Origin: Proteles cristata cristata
Taxonomy: Eukaryota > Chordata > Mammalia > Carnivora > Hyaenidae
Reading direction: 5' to 3'
DNA: 64,000 bases
Assembly (NCBI GenBank): GCA_017311185.1
Contig: JAESUZ010002399.1
Coordinates: forward strand, 158,766-222,765
Both the position numbers and the translations under genes were made by a program. Below, one piece after another: positions 63,961 to 64,000 of this stretch. Under the pieces are notes generated by a model that was not told where the DNA came from, did not search any database, and saw nothing but the letters and a program-made list of their open reading frames with translations. The number at the start of each line of letters is the position of its first letter. Positions within the stretch are counted from its first letter, which is position 1.

Positions 63961-64000
63961 TTTTAAAGTTTATTTATTTTGAGAGAGCTTGAGAAAGAGA
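63961..64000 (-). mobile_element. CAN-SINE tail, cut by window edge
   Basis: 'taaagtttatttattttgag' followed by a GA tract; the body continues beyond the right edge. Confidence 0.8.

Larger units (their letters stand above)
37596..64000 (+). other. Inferred first intron, at least 26 kb
   Basis: From the donor at 37,596 to the right edge I find no convincing coding exon. The stretch is transposon-rich like a typical mammalian intron. It depends entirely on the CpG-island gene running to the right; an unrecognised short exon could lie in one of the single-copy blocks. Confidence 0.45.

Noticed and set aside
1..64000. CRISPR arrays, insertion sequences, operons or phage genes
   Set aside because: The tandem and dispersed repeats are eukaryotic microsatellites and retroelements; there is no array of equal repeats with unique spacers and no prokaryotic gene structure.

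Overview
The window is nuclear DNA from a carnivore, almost certainly a cat (Felidae). The deciding evidence is about 66 copies or fragments of a tRNA-Lys-derived CAN-SINE, roughly one per kilobase. Each has a tRNA-like head (box A near TGGCTCAGTCGG, box B GGTTCGAGCCC), a body, a CT-rich stretch and an AATAAATAAA-type tail; the head sequences match the felid forms. L1, L2, MIR and hAT-type DNA transposon remnants typical of placental mammals fill much of the rest. There are no bacterial-type genes and no CRISPR array, and no open reading frame supports a protein. The long frames come from SINE heads, L1 antisense sequence or a GC-rich CpG island. No intact coding gene is annotated.

Layout. 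Positions 1-36,900 are AT-rich and repeat-dense: SINEs, several L1 pieces (345-1413, 6260-6612, a long broken antisense L1M at about 12,099-17,060, another at 25,775-27,060), L2 pieces (4930-5470, 8835-9405, 10,690-11,515, 24,205-24,725), MIRs, and hAT elements at 3205-3961, 5655-5875, 23,565-24,035 and 36,225-36,410. Positions about 37,020-38,060 are a strong CpG island: about 85 CpGs counted by hand in 37,021-37,620, no TATA box, GC boxes and a CRE-like site. It holds a probable non-coding first exon on the + strand that ends at a consensus splice donor at 37,596. The + strand has no ATG from about 37,092 to 37,703, so the start codon should lie in a later exon. From 37,596 to the right edge I see only intron-like DNA, which makes the first intron at least 26 kb. 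I could not identify the gene.

SINE layering. Three CAN-SINE groups can be told apart. Type A (10 copies) is young, with 9 of 10 on the - strand. On the + strand a type A copy reads T-tract, then CTAG or TTAG, then a GA tract; its head includes GACTAAGCCACC. Type B is the common felid form, with GACTGAGCCACC. Type C is short and old, with the core AATCTCTACACCCAATG. Many copies keep target-site duplications of 9-18 bp, given in the entries. Overall 46 copies are - and 20 are +, with a similar ratio on both sides of the CpG island. Antisense type A copies place polypyrimidine-CTAG sequences, which look like splice acceptors, in the sense direction of the inferred intron.

I found no new biological system. 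The most useful items are the unidentified CpG-island promoter, the cryptic acceptor set from antisense SINEs, the recombined L1 at 15,119, and a few unexplained single-copy stretches (8049-8834, 17,579-18,217, 20,631-22,537, 47,603-49,108, 57,254-58,445).
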